Of a DNA stretch of 64,000 nucleotides, positions 26,533 to 34,811 are shown piece after piece (the stretch's first letter is position 1; each line of letters begins with the position of its first letter). The notes under the pieces are model-generated. The model was not told the DNA's origin and ran no database searches. It saw only the letters and a list, made by a program, of their open reading frames with translations. This DNA is from JAWXCM01 sp034408745. Its GTDB lineage: Bacteria; Acidobacteriota; Terriglobia; Bryobacterales; Bryobacteraceae. The stretch spans positions 41,086-105,085 of the forward strand of contig JAWXCM010000012.1 of NCBI GenBank assembly GCA_034408745.1, written 5' to 3'. A program made the translations under genes and the position numbers.

Positions 26533-27702
26533 TTATGCGGCGACCCGGCGTGTTACTGGACTCTTACGGAAGCGGATGCAGCAGGCGCGATAGAACTGCT
26601 CGATGTTAGCGACCACCGCGTCGACGCTGAAATTGTCGGCCACGCGCTGACGACCAAAGCGGCCGAGCTTGCGGGCTAACTCTTCATCGAGTACGAGAGC
26701 CGAGATGGCATCGGACAGTTCTTCGATGTTGTCAGGGTCAATCAGCAGTCCATCGCGGCCATGCTCGACCGCTTCGGCACCACTGGTTCGCGTGCTGTAG
26801 ACCGTAGGGCAGCCGGTTGCCATTGCTTCCAGCGGGGCGAATGCGAAGGCTTCTGCATAGGACGGGAACACGGCGGCCCGGGCGCTTTGCAGCTGCCTGT
26901 AGAGTTCGGCGCGCGTGGTGTGGCCGTGGAAGGTGACACTTGCTTTGCCGGCCTGATCGAGATTCTGAAAGAGCCGCGAGAGCATTCCGGGATCGCCTTT
27001 ACCGTAAATGTGAAGCTCGGCGTTTCCACATCTGCTGCGAACGGCTGGCCATGCCTTCATCAACGAGAGGATGCCTTTTTTGGGAGTGAGCGTTCCGGTG
27101 TAGACGACGCGGTTGGTGGAGCGCGATTCGAAGGGAATCTCCGCCGGAACTGCCACCGGCACGAACGAGATCGTATCCGGTCCGTTCCGGAGGCCAAACA
27201 GTTGCGCTGTCTTCTCGCCCGAGTAGCGACTTACTGAGCACCAGAAATCAGACCGGTGGAACTGCCGCCGCTCCAGCCAGTACGCCAGCGTTGACTGGAA
27301 GGAACGTGGCTTACCAAGTTCGCGGGCGAAGTAACTTGAAGAGCCATGCACGCGGGTGATGACGGGCACGGGAAGCGCTGGCCAGAGTGCGGCCCAGCCC
27401 TGCGGGTCGGGGACTTCGATGAGGTCGACCTCGCCACGGTTCGCCCATCCGGAGATGAGTTTGTACAGTTCGTAGCGAGCTCGAATGCCGCCACGATCCT
27501 TCTCCGACTCGCGCAGGCGGTACACTTCCACACCTTCATCGTCTTCGCGGCTGGCGAAGTTGAGGCGCACGTCATACGATCCTGCGACACGCACCTTCCA
27601 GCCTTTGCGCACGAGGGCTCGGGCGACCACCTGTGTGAAGGTCCCGATGCCGCCATGTGGACAGGGCGGGTACTCGTTGCAAACCAGTGCAATGTTCTTC
27701 AT
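26533..27702 (-). CDS. GT4-family glycosyltransferase
   Basis: About 389 residues from ATG 27702, 11 bases after the Wzt stop; a longer open frame upstream is rejected because it runs back into wzt. N-terminal MKNIALVCNEYPPCPHGGIG is a typical GT4 opening. The donor half contains VVYTGTLTPKKGILSLMKAW, LHIYGKGDPGMLSRL, and PSYAEAFAFAPLEAMATGCP with the E-x7-E-like motif. It is predicted to be a retaining sugar transferase of the polysaccharide repeat. Its position just after wzt might reflect a role in chain termination or primer modification, but nothing in the sequence shows this. Confidence 0.88.
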   Translation of the reverse strand: MKNIALVCNEYPPCPHGGIGTFTQVVARALVRKGWKVRVAGSYDVRLNFASREDDEGVEVYRLRESEKDRGGIRARYELYKLISGWANRGEVDLIEVPDPQGWAALWPALPVPVITRVHGSSSYFARELGKPRSFQSTLAYWLERRQFHRSDFWCSVSRYSGEKTAQLFGLRNGPDTISFVPVAVPAEIPFESRSTNRVVYTGTLTPKKGILSLMKAWPAVRSRCGNAELHIYGKGDPGMLSRLFQNLDQAGKASVTFHGHTTRAELYRQLQSARAAVFPSYAEAFAFAPLEAMATGCPTVYSTRTSGAEAVEHGRDGLLIDPDNIEELSDAISALVLDEELARKLGRFGRQRVADNFSVDAVVANIEQFYRACCIRFRKSPVTRRVAA

Positions 27703-27713
27703 GGAGTTTCGGT

Positions 27714-29003
27714 TCAGGCCGTCTTTGCGTCTGCGTATTCGTCGGTGGCTGCCTGGGCTCGCCAGCCGAAGTCCATCAGCGCGACCTGGAAGCCCTGGGC
27801 GACAGCTCGCCCGGTTCCGTAGAAGTTGCCATCTTCCACGTCGACGGCGCCAGCGTCGGTGAGGCGATCCTGCTCGCGCGAGGCGGTTTGCAGCCACAAT
27901 TCCAGTCGATAGCGGCCGGGGGCCAGATGCACTCGCGGGATCTCACAGACTAACTCGCCATTTGCGGGTAACTCAGCCATGTCGTCGCCTACGAACTTAC
28001 TGTCGAGATACATCAGGCGCTGGTTGAGGCTGTCGAGGAAGCCGATGCAGGCGCGAACCTTGCGGAATGGGCGCGAGCTTTGGACGCCGAGCACAATGCG
28101 ACCGGGCTGTCCGCAGACCAGGCCCTCGACCTGCTCGCCCTCTTCGTCCTCGAAGCGGATGGACCGGAATCGAATTTCCCCTTCACCTTTACGGTCCTTG
28201 ATGGTGGTGAGATCGGAACTGGTGTCGGCGAGCGTTGTCTGCAGGTACCCGCGGATGACGTCCTCAGCGGTGCCCTGGTCGACGACCTGTCCTGCGCTAA
28301 GCAGGAAGGCGGAGGTGCAAAGCTGTCTGATGGCGGCCATGTTATGACTCACGAACATGATCGTCCGGCCCTGACGTGCGACATCGCTCATCTTGCCGAT
28401 ACACTTCTTCTGGAAGGCTGCGTCGCCGACGGCGAGCACTTCGTCGACGAGGAGAATCTCGGGCTCCAGATGTGCGGCGACTGCGAATGCGAGCCGCAGG
28501 TACATGCCGCTGGAGTAGTGCTTGACGGCTGTATCGAGGAACTTCTCGATCTCGGCGAAGGCGATGATCTCGTCGAACTTAGAATCGATTTCCACGCGTC
28601 GCATTCCGAGGATTGCGCCGTTCAGGTAAATGTTTTCGCGGCCTGTAAGCTCCGGGTGGAAGCCGGTGCCGACCTCAAGAAGGGAGCCGACACGTCCCGT
28701 AATGTCTGCATATCCGGCGGTGGGTTCGGTGATGCGCGACAGCACCTTGAGCAGCGTGCTCTTGCCTGCGCCGTTACGCCCGATGACACCGACGACCTCA
28801 CCCTGGCGAATCTCCATGTTGATGTCGCGCAGCGCCCAGAATGTTCCGTCGGGGCCTTTGCGCTTGTGGGTCCCGCGGAGCCTCCGAAACGGCGATGCGA
28901 CGGCGTCCGTGATGCTGTCGCGCAGGGTTCGATATCCCCTTTCTTTAGCGCCAAGCTTGTACCGCTTCGACATGTTCTCGACGCGGATTGCTAACTCAGA
29001 CAT
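27714..29003 (-). CDS. wzt: polysaccharide ABC transporter ATP-binding protein with C-terminal polymer-recognition domain (Wzt)
   Basis: 429 residues. The nucleotide-binding domain has Walker A GRNGAGKST (residues 75-83), the signature YSSGMYLRLAFAVAAH, Walker B ILLVDEVLAVGD and the switch His in MFVSHNMA. After residue 270 there is an extra beta-sandwich domain (RFRSIRFEDEEGEQVEGLV onward), as in long Wzt proteins, where it binds a terminal modification on the O-polysaccharide. This implies export of a finished, capped glycan. The partner permease is encoded 6 kb upstream at 34.8-35.6 kb, an unusual separation. ATG 29003 overlaps the AsnB stop by 8 bases. Confidence 0.93.
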   Translation of the reverse strand: MSELAIRVENMSKRYKLGAKERGYRTLRDSITDAVASPFRRLRGTHKRKGPDGTFWALRDINMEIRQGEVVGVIGRNGAGKSTLLKVLSRITEPTAGYADITGRVGSLLEVGTGFHPELTGRENIYLNGAILGMRRVEIDSKFDEIIAFAEIEKFLDTAVKHYSSGMYLRLAFAVAAHLEPEILLVDEVLAVGDAAFQKKCIGKMSDVARQGRTIMFVSHNMAAIRQLCTSAFLLSAGQVVDQGTAEDVIRGYLQTTLADTSSDLTTIKDRKGEGEIRFRSIRFEDEEGEQVEGLVCGQPGRIVLGVQSSRPFRKVRACIGFLDSLNQRLMYLDSKFVGDDMAELPANGELVCEIPRVHLAPGRYRLELWLQTASREQDRLTDAGAVDVEDGNFYGTGRAVAQGFQVALMDFGWRAQAATDEYADAKTA

Positions 29004-30729
29004 GCGCGACTCCTGCTCTTACTGAAAGACACAGATTGAGATTGATCCATTGCCATACGTAGTAACTGTTGTCGGACTGGCCTTCCAGATACGCATTCCA
29101 TTCGCTGCGCACAACGCGGGCATTGAGCCAGCCCTGGCTTGCGTCAGTGGCGGATTCGATCTGGCTGCCGGCCCATTCACGAAGAGGTCCCCGGAGCCAT
29201 TCCCGCTGCGGAGTCTGGAGGGCGCGCTTCGGTGCGTTCACAACTCGAGGCGGGAGTAAGTTGGACGCGACCTGCCGCAGTCCCCACTTACGAACAGGCC
29301 CCTGGATCTTGCGATCGGCGGGCTGGCGTAATGCCAGTTCCATCAGCCGGTGATCGAGGAAGGGCTCACGGAGTTCGGTTGAACTCATCATGGAGATGCG
29401 GTCGTTGAAGCGGAGTGCGCGCGGAATCTTGGAGTAACGGATATCGCGGTACTGCAAGTTGCGCAGGCGGTCGGGGAACACGTCGGGAAGTGGCTGCGGA
29501 GTCGCCATGGTCTGCAGCTCAGGGCTCACACACTCCGGACGGGAAGCACGGTCTTTTGCACCCTGTACGAGCGCAGGAGAAGCCGCAGGCGCCGAGTAGT
29601 AGTCATAACCTGCCCACTGTTCGTCCATGCCCTGTCCGTCAAGCAGGACGATGGTTCCGTTGCTTCGAGCCTGGCGGAAGAGGTTCGCGTAAGCGAGGGT
29701 GGGAAGACCACCGTAGGGCTCGTCCTGATACGACTGGACCTCCTCGGCGAGTGCGGGGACTTCGTCGGGGGAGAGCAGGCATTCATGCAGCGGGTGGTGC
29801 GTTGCCGCCAGCATCTGCTTCACCCAGGGGAGTTCGTCATACCGGCCGTCACCTGTGATGAAGGTGAATGCAGCGACGTTCGATTCCTCAAGTTGCAGCG
29901 CGGAGACAGACGCAAGCAAGGATGAGGAATCGAGACCACCGCTGAGATTGATACCCACAGGTACATCCGAACGGAAGCGCAGAGCGACGCTTTCCTTCAT
30001 CAACGCAGCGTACTGCTCAAGCACCACCTCTGTCGGTCTGGTGTCGTATTCCGAACCGGATGCATCGGAGATGTCGTACCACCGGCGGATGCTGAGGTGG
30101 CCGTTGCTCCAGCGCATCAGGTGCCCCGGCGGCAGCGGCTGGACGTGTCGCCAGAATGTCCCGTTGTCGCTCTCCGTGGCGCCGAGCACTAAGTGGTTGG
30201 CCCACGCTTCGACGTTCGGCGTTCGGTCGACGCCAGCTTCATGCAGTGCGCGGATTTCGCTGGCGACGAACAGGGAGTTGCTGAGCTTCGAGTAGTAGAG
30301 CGGCTTGACGCCGAAGCGGTCGCGCACAGCGGTCAGGCTCTGCTCACGCTCGTCCCACAACAGGAACGCGAACATGCCGATGAAGCGGTCGAGCGATGCT
30401 TCGCCCCAGCGTTCCCACGCCGCAAGCAGGACTTCCGTGTCGGACTGGCTGCGGAAAGGGTAGTCCGGGAGTTGGGCACGCAGCTCGAGATAGTTATAGA
30501 TCTCTCCGTTGAAAACCACGTGGTAGCGACCGCTGGCGCTGGGCATCGGTTGATGGCCGGCGGCGGAGAGGTCGAGGATGCTTAAGCGGTTCTGACCCAT
30601 CGCGGCACGGCCGGACGGTGAAGTCCAGATGCCCGTGTCGTCGGGTCCGCGGTGACGCTGAACATGGAGCATGGCTCGCACGTTCCTGTCACTGCTGACG
30701 GTTCCGAATTGTCCGGCGATTCCGCACAT
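28996..30729 (-). CDS. glutamine-dependent amidotransferase of the asparagine synthase B family
   Basis: 577 residues. It begins MCGIAGQFG with the nucleophilic Cys2 of class II glutamine amidotransferases. The glutaminase domain continues with RHRGPDDTG and FNGEIYNYLELR. The synthetase domain carries the pyrophosphate loop INLSGGLDSSSLLA near residue 265 and a LDGQGMDEQWAGYDYY block. In polysaccharide loci such enzymes amidate uronic acids (WbpS-like) rather than making asparagine. Its position between neuA-like and wzt genes supports a sugar-amidation role; ordinary AsnB activity cannot be ruled out. Confidence 0.88.
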   Translation of the reverse strand: MCGIAGQFGTVSSDRNVRAMLHVQRHRGPDDTGIWTSPSGRAAMGQNRLSILDLSAAGHQPMPSASGRYHVVFNGEIYNYLELRAQLPDYPFRSQSDTEVLLAAWERWGEASLDRFIGMFAFLLWDEREQSLTAVRDRFGVKPLYYSKLSNSLFVASEIRALHEAGVDRTPNVEAWANHLVLGATESDNGTFWRHVQPLPPGHLMRWSNGHLSIRRWYDISDASGSEYDTRPTEVVLEQYAALMKESVALRFRSDVPVGINLSGGLDSSSLLASVSALQLEESNVAAFTFITGDGRYDELPWVKQMLAATHHPLHECLLSPDEVPALAEEVQSYQDEPYGGLPTLAYANLFRQARSNGTIVLLDGQGMDEQWAGYDYYSAPAASPALVQGAKDRASRPECVSPELQTMATPQPLPDVFPDRLRNLQYRDIRYSKIPRALRFNDRISMMSSTELREPFLDHRLMELALRQPADRKIQGPVRKWGLRQVASNLLPPRVVNAPKRALQTPQREWLRGPLREWAGSQIESATDASQGWLNARVVRSEWNAYLEGQSDNSYYVWQWINLNLCLSVRAGVAHV

Positions 30730-30738
30730 GGTAGTTAG

Positions 30739-31446
30739 TTAGTCGGCTGCGAACTGGCGCATGGTTAGTAACTCTTCGGCCCGGCGCAGGTCGGCGAGGG
30801 TGTCGATGTTGACGCAATCTTCGCGATTGAGCAGGTAACCGAAGAGTCGAGTGCCGAAGAGGCTGTTTTGTTTCATCAGAACATCTCGGCGCACCACGTA
30901 CACGGAGCCTTCCCGGTGATACGCTGCGGGCAGTTCCTGTCGGCGGGGAATTGGGTTCGTTTCGCCGGTGAACAGACGCATGCTGCCATCGGCGGTTGGC
31001 TGATATACCCAGTGCGGATTGAATTCGTGGGGCACCGGAAGCATGGTTACCACGGAATCAGCCTGTTTTTCGATGAGTAAAGACACGCAGGCATCGATCA
31101 CTTCGGAGCCGCGCATCGGATTGGTGGGCTGGAGCAAACAAACCGCGTCGACCCTGTCCCCCTGTGCTTCTATTTCATTCACCGCATGCTGGAGCACCGG
31201 CAGGGTCGGCGTGTTGTCCCCGGCGAGTTCCGATGGCCGGCGGAAGGGTACTTCGACTCCCGCGTGCCGGCCGGCATTGGCGATTTCCGCGTCGTCCGTG
31301 GAGAGGATCACCCGGTAAAGGGACTTGGCGGACATCGCGGCCTCGGCGGTCCACGCGATCAGTGGCTTCCCAGCCACCATGGCCAGGTTTTTGCGCGGCA
31401 CGCCTTTTGACCCGCCGCGCGCTGTGATTACTCCGAGGACGTTCAC
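30739..31446 (-). CDS. CMP-nonulosonic acid cytidylyltransferase (NeuA/LegF/PseF-like)
   Basis: About 235 residues from GTG 31446, the normal length for the family; the longer upstream open frame runs inside the preceding methyltransferase gene. The N-terminus NVLGVITARGGSKGVPRKNL is the nucleotide-binding hallmark of acylneuraminate cytidylyltransferases. It is followed by GKPLIAWTAEAAMSAKS and ILSTDDAEIANAG, and then CLLQPTNPMRGSEVIDACV. It activates a nine-carbon acid with CTP for a glycosyltransferase. The exact acid (sialic, legionaminic or another) is not decided by sequence. Confidence 0.92.
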   Translation of the reverse strand: MNVLGVITARGGSKGVPRKNLAMVAGKPLIAWTAEAAMSAKSLYRVILSTDDAEIANAGRHAGVEVPFRRPSELAGDNTPTLPVLQHAVNEIEAQGDRVDAVCLLQPTNPMRGSEVIDACVSLLIEKQADSVVTMLPVPHEFNPHWVYQPTADGSMRLFTGETNPIPRRQELPAAYHREGSVYVVRRDVLMKQNSLFGTRLFGYLLNREDCVNIDTLADLRRAEELLTMRQFAAD

Positions 31447-31451
31447 TGGTC

Positions 31452-32543
31452 TTACTTTGAAAAGATGTACCGGTTCTCGCCGACGCCGAACTTCTCGGCG
31501 GCGTAAGGCTCGTGCTGGTGAATGCGTTCGATTCGGTCGAAGTCGGCACCGCGAGTGAGCCGGCGTATGCTGGTCGCCCCGTTGCTGGCAAGGCACGTCT
31601 CGACTTCTTCGGGCGTCAGACGAATGTTGATGGGCACCATTACGTGATCCAGCATGTAGAAGATGCGATTGGCCGGGATGCCGAGGGCGGAGAGGGCTCG
31701 GCGGGCGGTTTCGCGGTCGACGCCGCGCATGACTTCGCGGAGGATCTCGATGGAATACCAGAAGAGACCGCCGGGGTTCTCGATGAGATAGAGCCAGCCC
31801 ATGCCACCGGGTTTCATGACGCGCATCAGTTCACTGATGCCGAGCTCCCAGTCCCGTGTGTGGTGGAGAACGCCGTTGGAAAAAACAATGTCGAACTGAT
31901 CGTTCCGCTGAGGCAGCGAGAGGACGTCCGCTTCTTCGAAGCTGAGGTCTTCCACTCCACCTTCCTGCGCGCGGCGGCGAGCGTCGGCAATGTTGATGGG
32001 AGAGATGTCGACGCCGAGCGCGGGACGGGCGCCAATCCGCCGCCATGCTCCGGTGTAGCGTCCACCACCGCAGCCAACGTCGATGACGGACTTGCCGGCG
32101 AGAGACGCGAGGTCGATTCCATTGCGCTCCAGCCGAACGCTGAGTAAGTTGGCGGTTTCATCCCAGTAAGACGCTGGCGAGAACTGGCGGAAGAGATTGC
32201 CGTAGTGCTGGCCGGTCTTCGCTTCCACTGAATCGGTCTGATCGCTGGCAGCCATCTCTTCGGCCGACGCACCGATGTTCGACATGCGGGACTCGCTCAT
32301 CATGTGGAGCATGCGTGCTGTGTCGCGCAGCAGAGTGCGGAAAGCCGGAATCGGGTCTTCGTTGCTGTCGAAGATCGCTTCGCGCCGGGCAAAGATGTGC
32401 GGGACACACCAGGCGCGCATAATGGCCGCGGACTGGCTGTCACCAAGCGAGCGCGCTGCTTCGATGAGGAACTGTGCCGGTTCGGCGACTGGGCTGCTGG
32501 CGAAGCCCGGGATCGTTACGTGATCTGTGATCTCGATGTTCAC
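31452..32543 (-). CDS. class I SAM-dependent methyltransferase inside the nonulosonic-acid cassette
   Basis: About 363 residues from GTG 32543, which has AAGGA upstream. The SAM motif is SVIDVGCGGGRYTGAWRRI (about residue 165), with GVDISPINIADARRR, FDIVFSNGVLHHTRDWELG and RVMKPGGMGWLYLIENPGG. A roughly 130-residue N-terminal region without recognisable motif precedes it. Methyltransferases of this sort methylate sugars or small acids. Lying between the NeuC-like and NeuA-like genes, it could O- or N-methylate the nine-carbon acid or its precursor (inference). Confidence 0.88.
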   Translation of the reverse strand: MNIEITDHVTIPGFASSPVAEPAQFLIEAARSLGDSQSAAIMRAWCVPHIFARREAIFDSNEDPIPAFRTLLRDTARMLHMMSESRMSNIGASAEEMAASDQTDSVEAKTGQHYGNLFRQFSPASYWDETANLLSVRLERNGIDLASLAGKSVIDVGCGGGRYTGAWRRIGARPALGVDISPINIADARRRAQEGGVEDLSFEEADVLSLPQRNDQFDIVFSNGVLHHTRDWELGISELMRVMKPGGMGWLYLIENPGGLFWYSIEILREVMRGVDRETARRALSALGIPANRIFYMLDHVMVPINIRLTPEEVETCLASNGATSIRRLTRGADFDRIERIHQHEPYAAEKFGVGENRYIFSK

Positions 32544-32563
32544 TCGTTTGTCCTTAGAGTTAG

Positions 32564-33799
32564 TTAGTCGCCGACAGCGAGCGAGGCCGCGGCAAATTGT
32601 TCCGTCACCTGGGTGCAGCCTGTTCCGGAAGAATCGCGCCACACGTAGTCGAGCCGTTTTTGTACGTAGGGCTTGAGTGTGGCGAGCGCCTCGGCAATGC
32701 GCGCCGAAACGTATCCGTCTCCGTAGAGGCGGCTGGGAGCATACCGGCCATGCGAGAGCTGGCCGCGAATGCAGGCTGAGATCTCATGACGGAGTGGGAG
32801 CGAACGCACAACGTGTTCATCGGTCTCGCGGCCGTCCTGCCGTGCACCCACCAGCGCTACTGGTGTCCCGAAGTAGCCGGCGTCACGCACGAAGCTGCTG
32901 GAGTTGCCGATCGCACAGGCGGCGTTGGCAAGCACTTTCAGGTAGTCTTCGGGCGAGAGGTTGGTAAGCGTGCGAAGCCAGTCGGGCTTTGTCTCGCTGC
33001 GGAAGACGCGGATTGCTTTGCTGATGTGATCGGAGCCGGCATCGATGTTGGGCCAAAGCAGAACGGTCGGCATTTCAATGTCGCCGAGTGCTTCGAGCAT
33101 GTTCTCCATCTGCGCCCTGGCGCCGCCGAACTCAGTAGTCGTCGGATGGAACACAACGAGTAAGTAGGGGTTAGTGGGATCGATCTCCGCGCCGGATCCA
33201 GAGGCGTTGATCATCTCCGGTCCGACTAAGCGATTCAGGCATCGAGCTATGTCACTGCTGGGGCAGCCTATTTCGAGGATGGTGTCAGCACGCTCGCCCA
33301 TGCGAATGAGGTAGTCGGCCGAACGCTGCGTGCTGGGCACGTGAAACTGGGCGAACTTACTGATTGCATGGCGCGCGCTTTCGTCGATGGAGCCGGACAC
33401 TTCGCCGCCCTGGACATGGACGATGAGGATATTCATGTAGGCGGCTGCCACAGCGGCAGAGAGCGCTTCGTACCGGTCGCCGATGATCAGGATGACGTCC
33501 GGACGGAGTCGCTGGAAGCCACTGGCGAACTCGACAACACCGAAGCCGAGCGACTTTGCCATCGTGGTGGGCGTCGACCCTTCGAGTTCCATATAGATCT
33601 CGCCATCGACACGGAAGCCGTCTTCGGTAACGATACGAACCGGATAGTCGAACCGCTCGAGCACCATGGTTCCGCTGGCCAGAACCTGTAGTTCAAGGGC
33701 GGGATGATCGGCGATTGCCTGCATCACGGGCTTGAGCCGGCCGTAGTTGGCGCGGTCGACAAGCACAACACAAACTTTACGTCGCTGCTGGGTATTCAA
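32564..33799 (-). CDS. hydrolysing UDP-N-acetylglucosamine 2-epimerase (NeuC/LegG-like)
   Basis: 411 residues. The start appears to be TTG 33799: GGAGAG lies 7-8 bases upstream and the start lies inside the last 23 bases of the neuB-like gene. The GT-B-like fold is seen from KVCVVLVDRANYGRLKPVM; the active-site region includes DVILIIGDRYEALSAAVAA and IVHVQGGEVSGSIDESARH, with an IGNSSSFVRDAGYFG-type loop and FGTPVALVGARQDGRET near the C-terminus, all characteristic of hydrolysing 2-epimerases. It would release N-acetylmannosamine or a diacetamido relative for the NeuB-like synthase. Confidence 0.92.
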   Translation of the reverse strand: MNTQQRRKVCVVLVDRANYGRLKPVMQAIADHPALELQVLASGTMVLERFDYPVRIVTEDGFRVDGEIYMELEGSTPTTMAKSLGFGVVEFASGFQRLRPDVILIIGDRYEALSAAVAAAYMNILIVHVQGGEVSGSIDESARHAISKFAQFHVPSTQRSADYLIRMGERADTILEIGCPSSDIARCLNRLVGPEMINASGSGAEIDPTNPYLLVVFHPTTTEFGGARAQMENMLEALGDIEMPTVLLWPNIDAGSDHISKAIRVFRSETKPDWLRTLTNLSPEDYLKVLANAACAIGNSSSFVRDAGYFGTPVALVGARQDGRETDEHVVRSLPLRHEISACIRGQLSHGRYAPSRLYGDGYVSARIAEALATLKPYVQKRLDYVWRDSSGTGCTQVTEQFAAASLAVGD

Positions 33800-34811
33800 C
33801 GTCTCTCTCCGAAAGTAAGGAGTCAGCTTCTATGTCGCGCAGAGCGCGGCATCCTACGAGTTCCTGAATGCGCGCCGCTGGAATGCCGGTGCCCGGCTTC
33901 CGGGCGTCGAGGTCCTGCGGCCGTAACTGTTCTCCGGCGGCTATGGGGCGGGCCGCCACCACGCTCTTGCCGAAGATGCGTTTCAGGTCGGCGAGCTCAT
34001 TTGCCATTGACTCTTTGTCCACAGGATTGGCAAGAGCCTCACTTACGAACCGCACGCCGCGAACCAGGGTGGTCATCTCGTCGACAGTTATCGAGGACGC
34101 CGTGTCCGGACCGAAGCAGTCGCGGGAAAAGACCACGTGCGCTTCGATCATGTCGGCGCCGAGGGTGGCAGCGGCGATTCCGGCAAAGATGGTGCCCGAG
34201 TGATCGGACAGACCGACGGGGCAACCATAACGGCCACGCGCTTCCGCCATCACGTTGAGCCCGAGTTGGGACGGCGGGCAGGGATACGCCGTTGTGCACT
34301 GGAACACACCCACAGGCGCACCATACCGCCGGACCGTGCTGACGGCTACGTCGAGGTCGGACCAGGAAGCGAGGCCGCTGGACAGCAGCACAGGCTTGCG
34401 GGTCTGGGCCATACGTTCGAGCATCGGCAAGTTCGTAATCTCACCCGCGCCCACTTTCCACGCGGCGACATTCAGGCGGTCGAGTAACTCGACTGCGCGG
34501 ATGGAGAAGGGGGATGAGAGGAACGTGAGTCCTCTGAGGGCCGCATGTTCCGCGAGGCCCGCCCACTGCTCTTCCGTAAACTCCATCCGCTTCCAGTAAT
34601 CGAAGCGCGAGTTGTCCTGAGGGCTGAAGCGAATGCGCCACGGCTCCCCGGGCGTGCTCTCCGCGGCGGCAATGTGGGTCTGGAACTTGACAGCGTCGGC
34701 GCCGGTGCGCGCTACCGCGTCGATGTAGGCGTGCGCGTTGCCGAGGCTCCCGTCGTGGGCCTGACCCACTTCGGCGATGATGCGGGGCTTTGACTCAAAC
34801 CACGTCGGCAA
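33777..34811 (-). CDS. nonulosonic acid synthase (NeuB/LegI-like)
   Basis: 344 residues from a TTG at 34811, preceded by GGAG at 7 bases and overlapping the wzm stop by 17 bases. TIM-barrel motifs are IIAEVGQAHDGSLGNAHAY, DAVKFQTHIAAAES, FLSSPFSIRAVELLDRL, KVGAGEITNLPMLERMA and VLLSSGLASW. The last about 70 residues form an antifreeze-like SAF domain (VVAARPIAAGEQLRPQDLDA). The enzyme condenses phosphoenolpyruvate with a hexosamine such as ManNAc to give a nine-carbon acid. The gene sits upstream of the 2-epimerase and cytidylyltransferase, making a full NeuB-C-A cassette. Confidence 0.93.
   Translation of the reverse strand: MPTWFESKPRIIAEVGQAHDGSLGNAHAYIDAVARTGADAVKFQTHIAAAESTPGEPWRIRFSPQDNSRFDYWKRMEFTEEQWAGLAEHAALRGLTFLSSPFSIRAVELLDRLNVAAWKVGAGEITNLPMLERMAQTRKPVLLSSGLASWSDLDVAVSTVRRYGAPVGVFQCTTAYPCPPSQLGLNVMAEARGRYGCPVGLSDHSGTIFAGIAAATLGADMIEAHVVFSRDCFGPDTASSITVDEMTTLVRGVRFVSEALANPVDKESMANELADLKRIFGKSVVAARPIAAGEQLRPQDLDARKPGTGIPAARIQELVGCRALRDIEADSLLSERDVEYPAAT

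Noticed and set aside
30739..31596. Long form of the neuA-like gene starting at 31596
   Set aside because: The extra 50 residues overlap the methyltransferase gene; GTG 31446 begins the conserved VITARGGSKG motif at the usual place.
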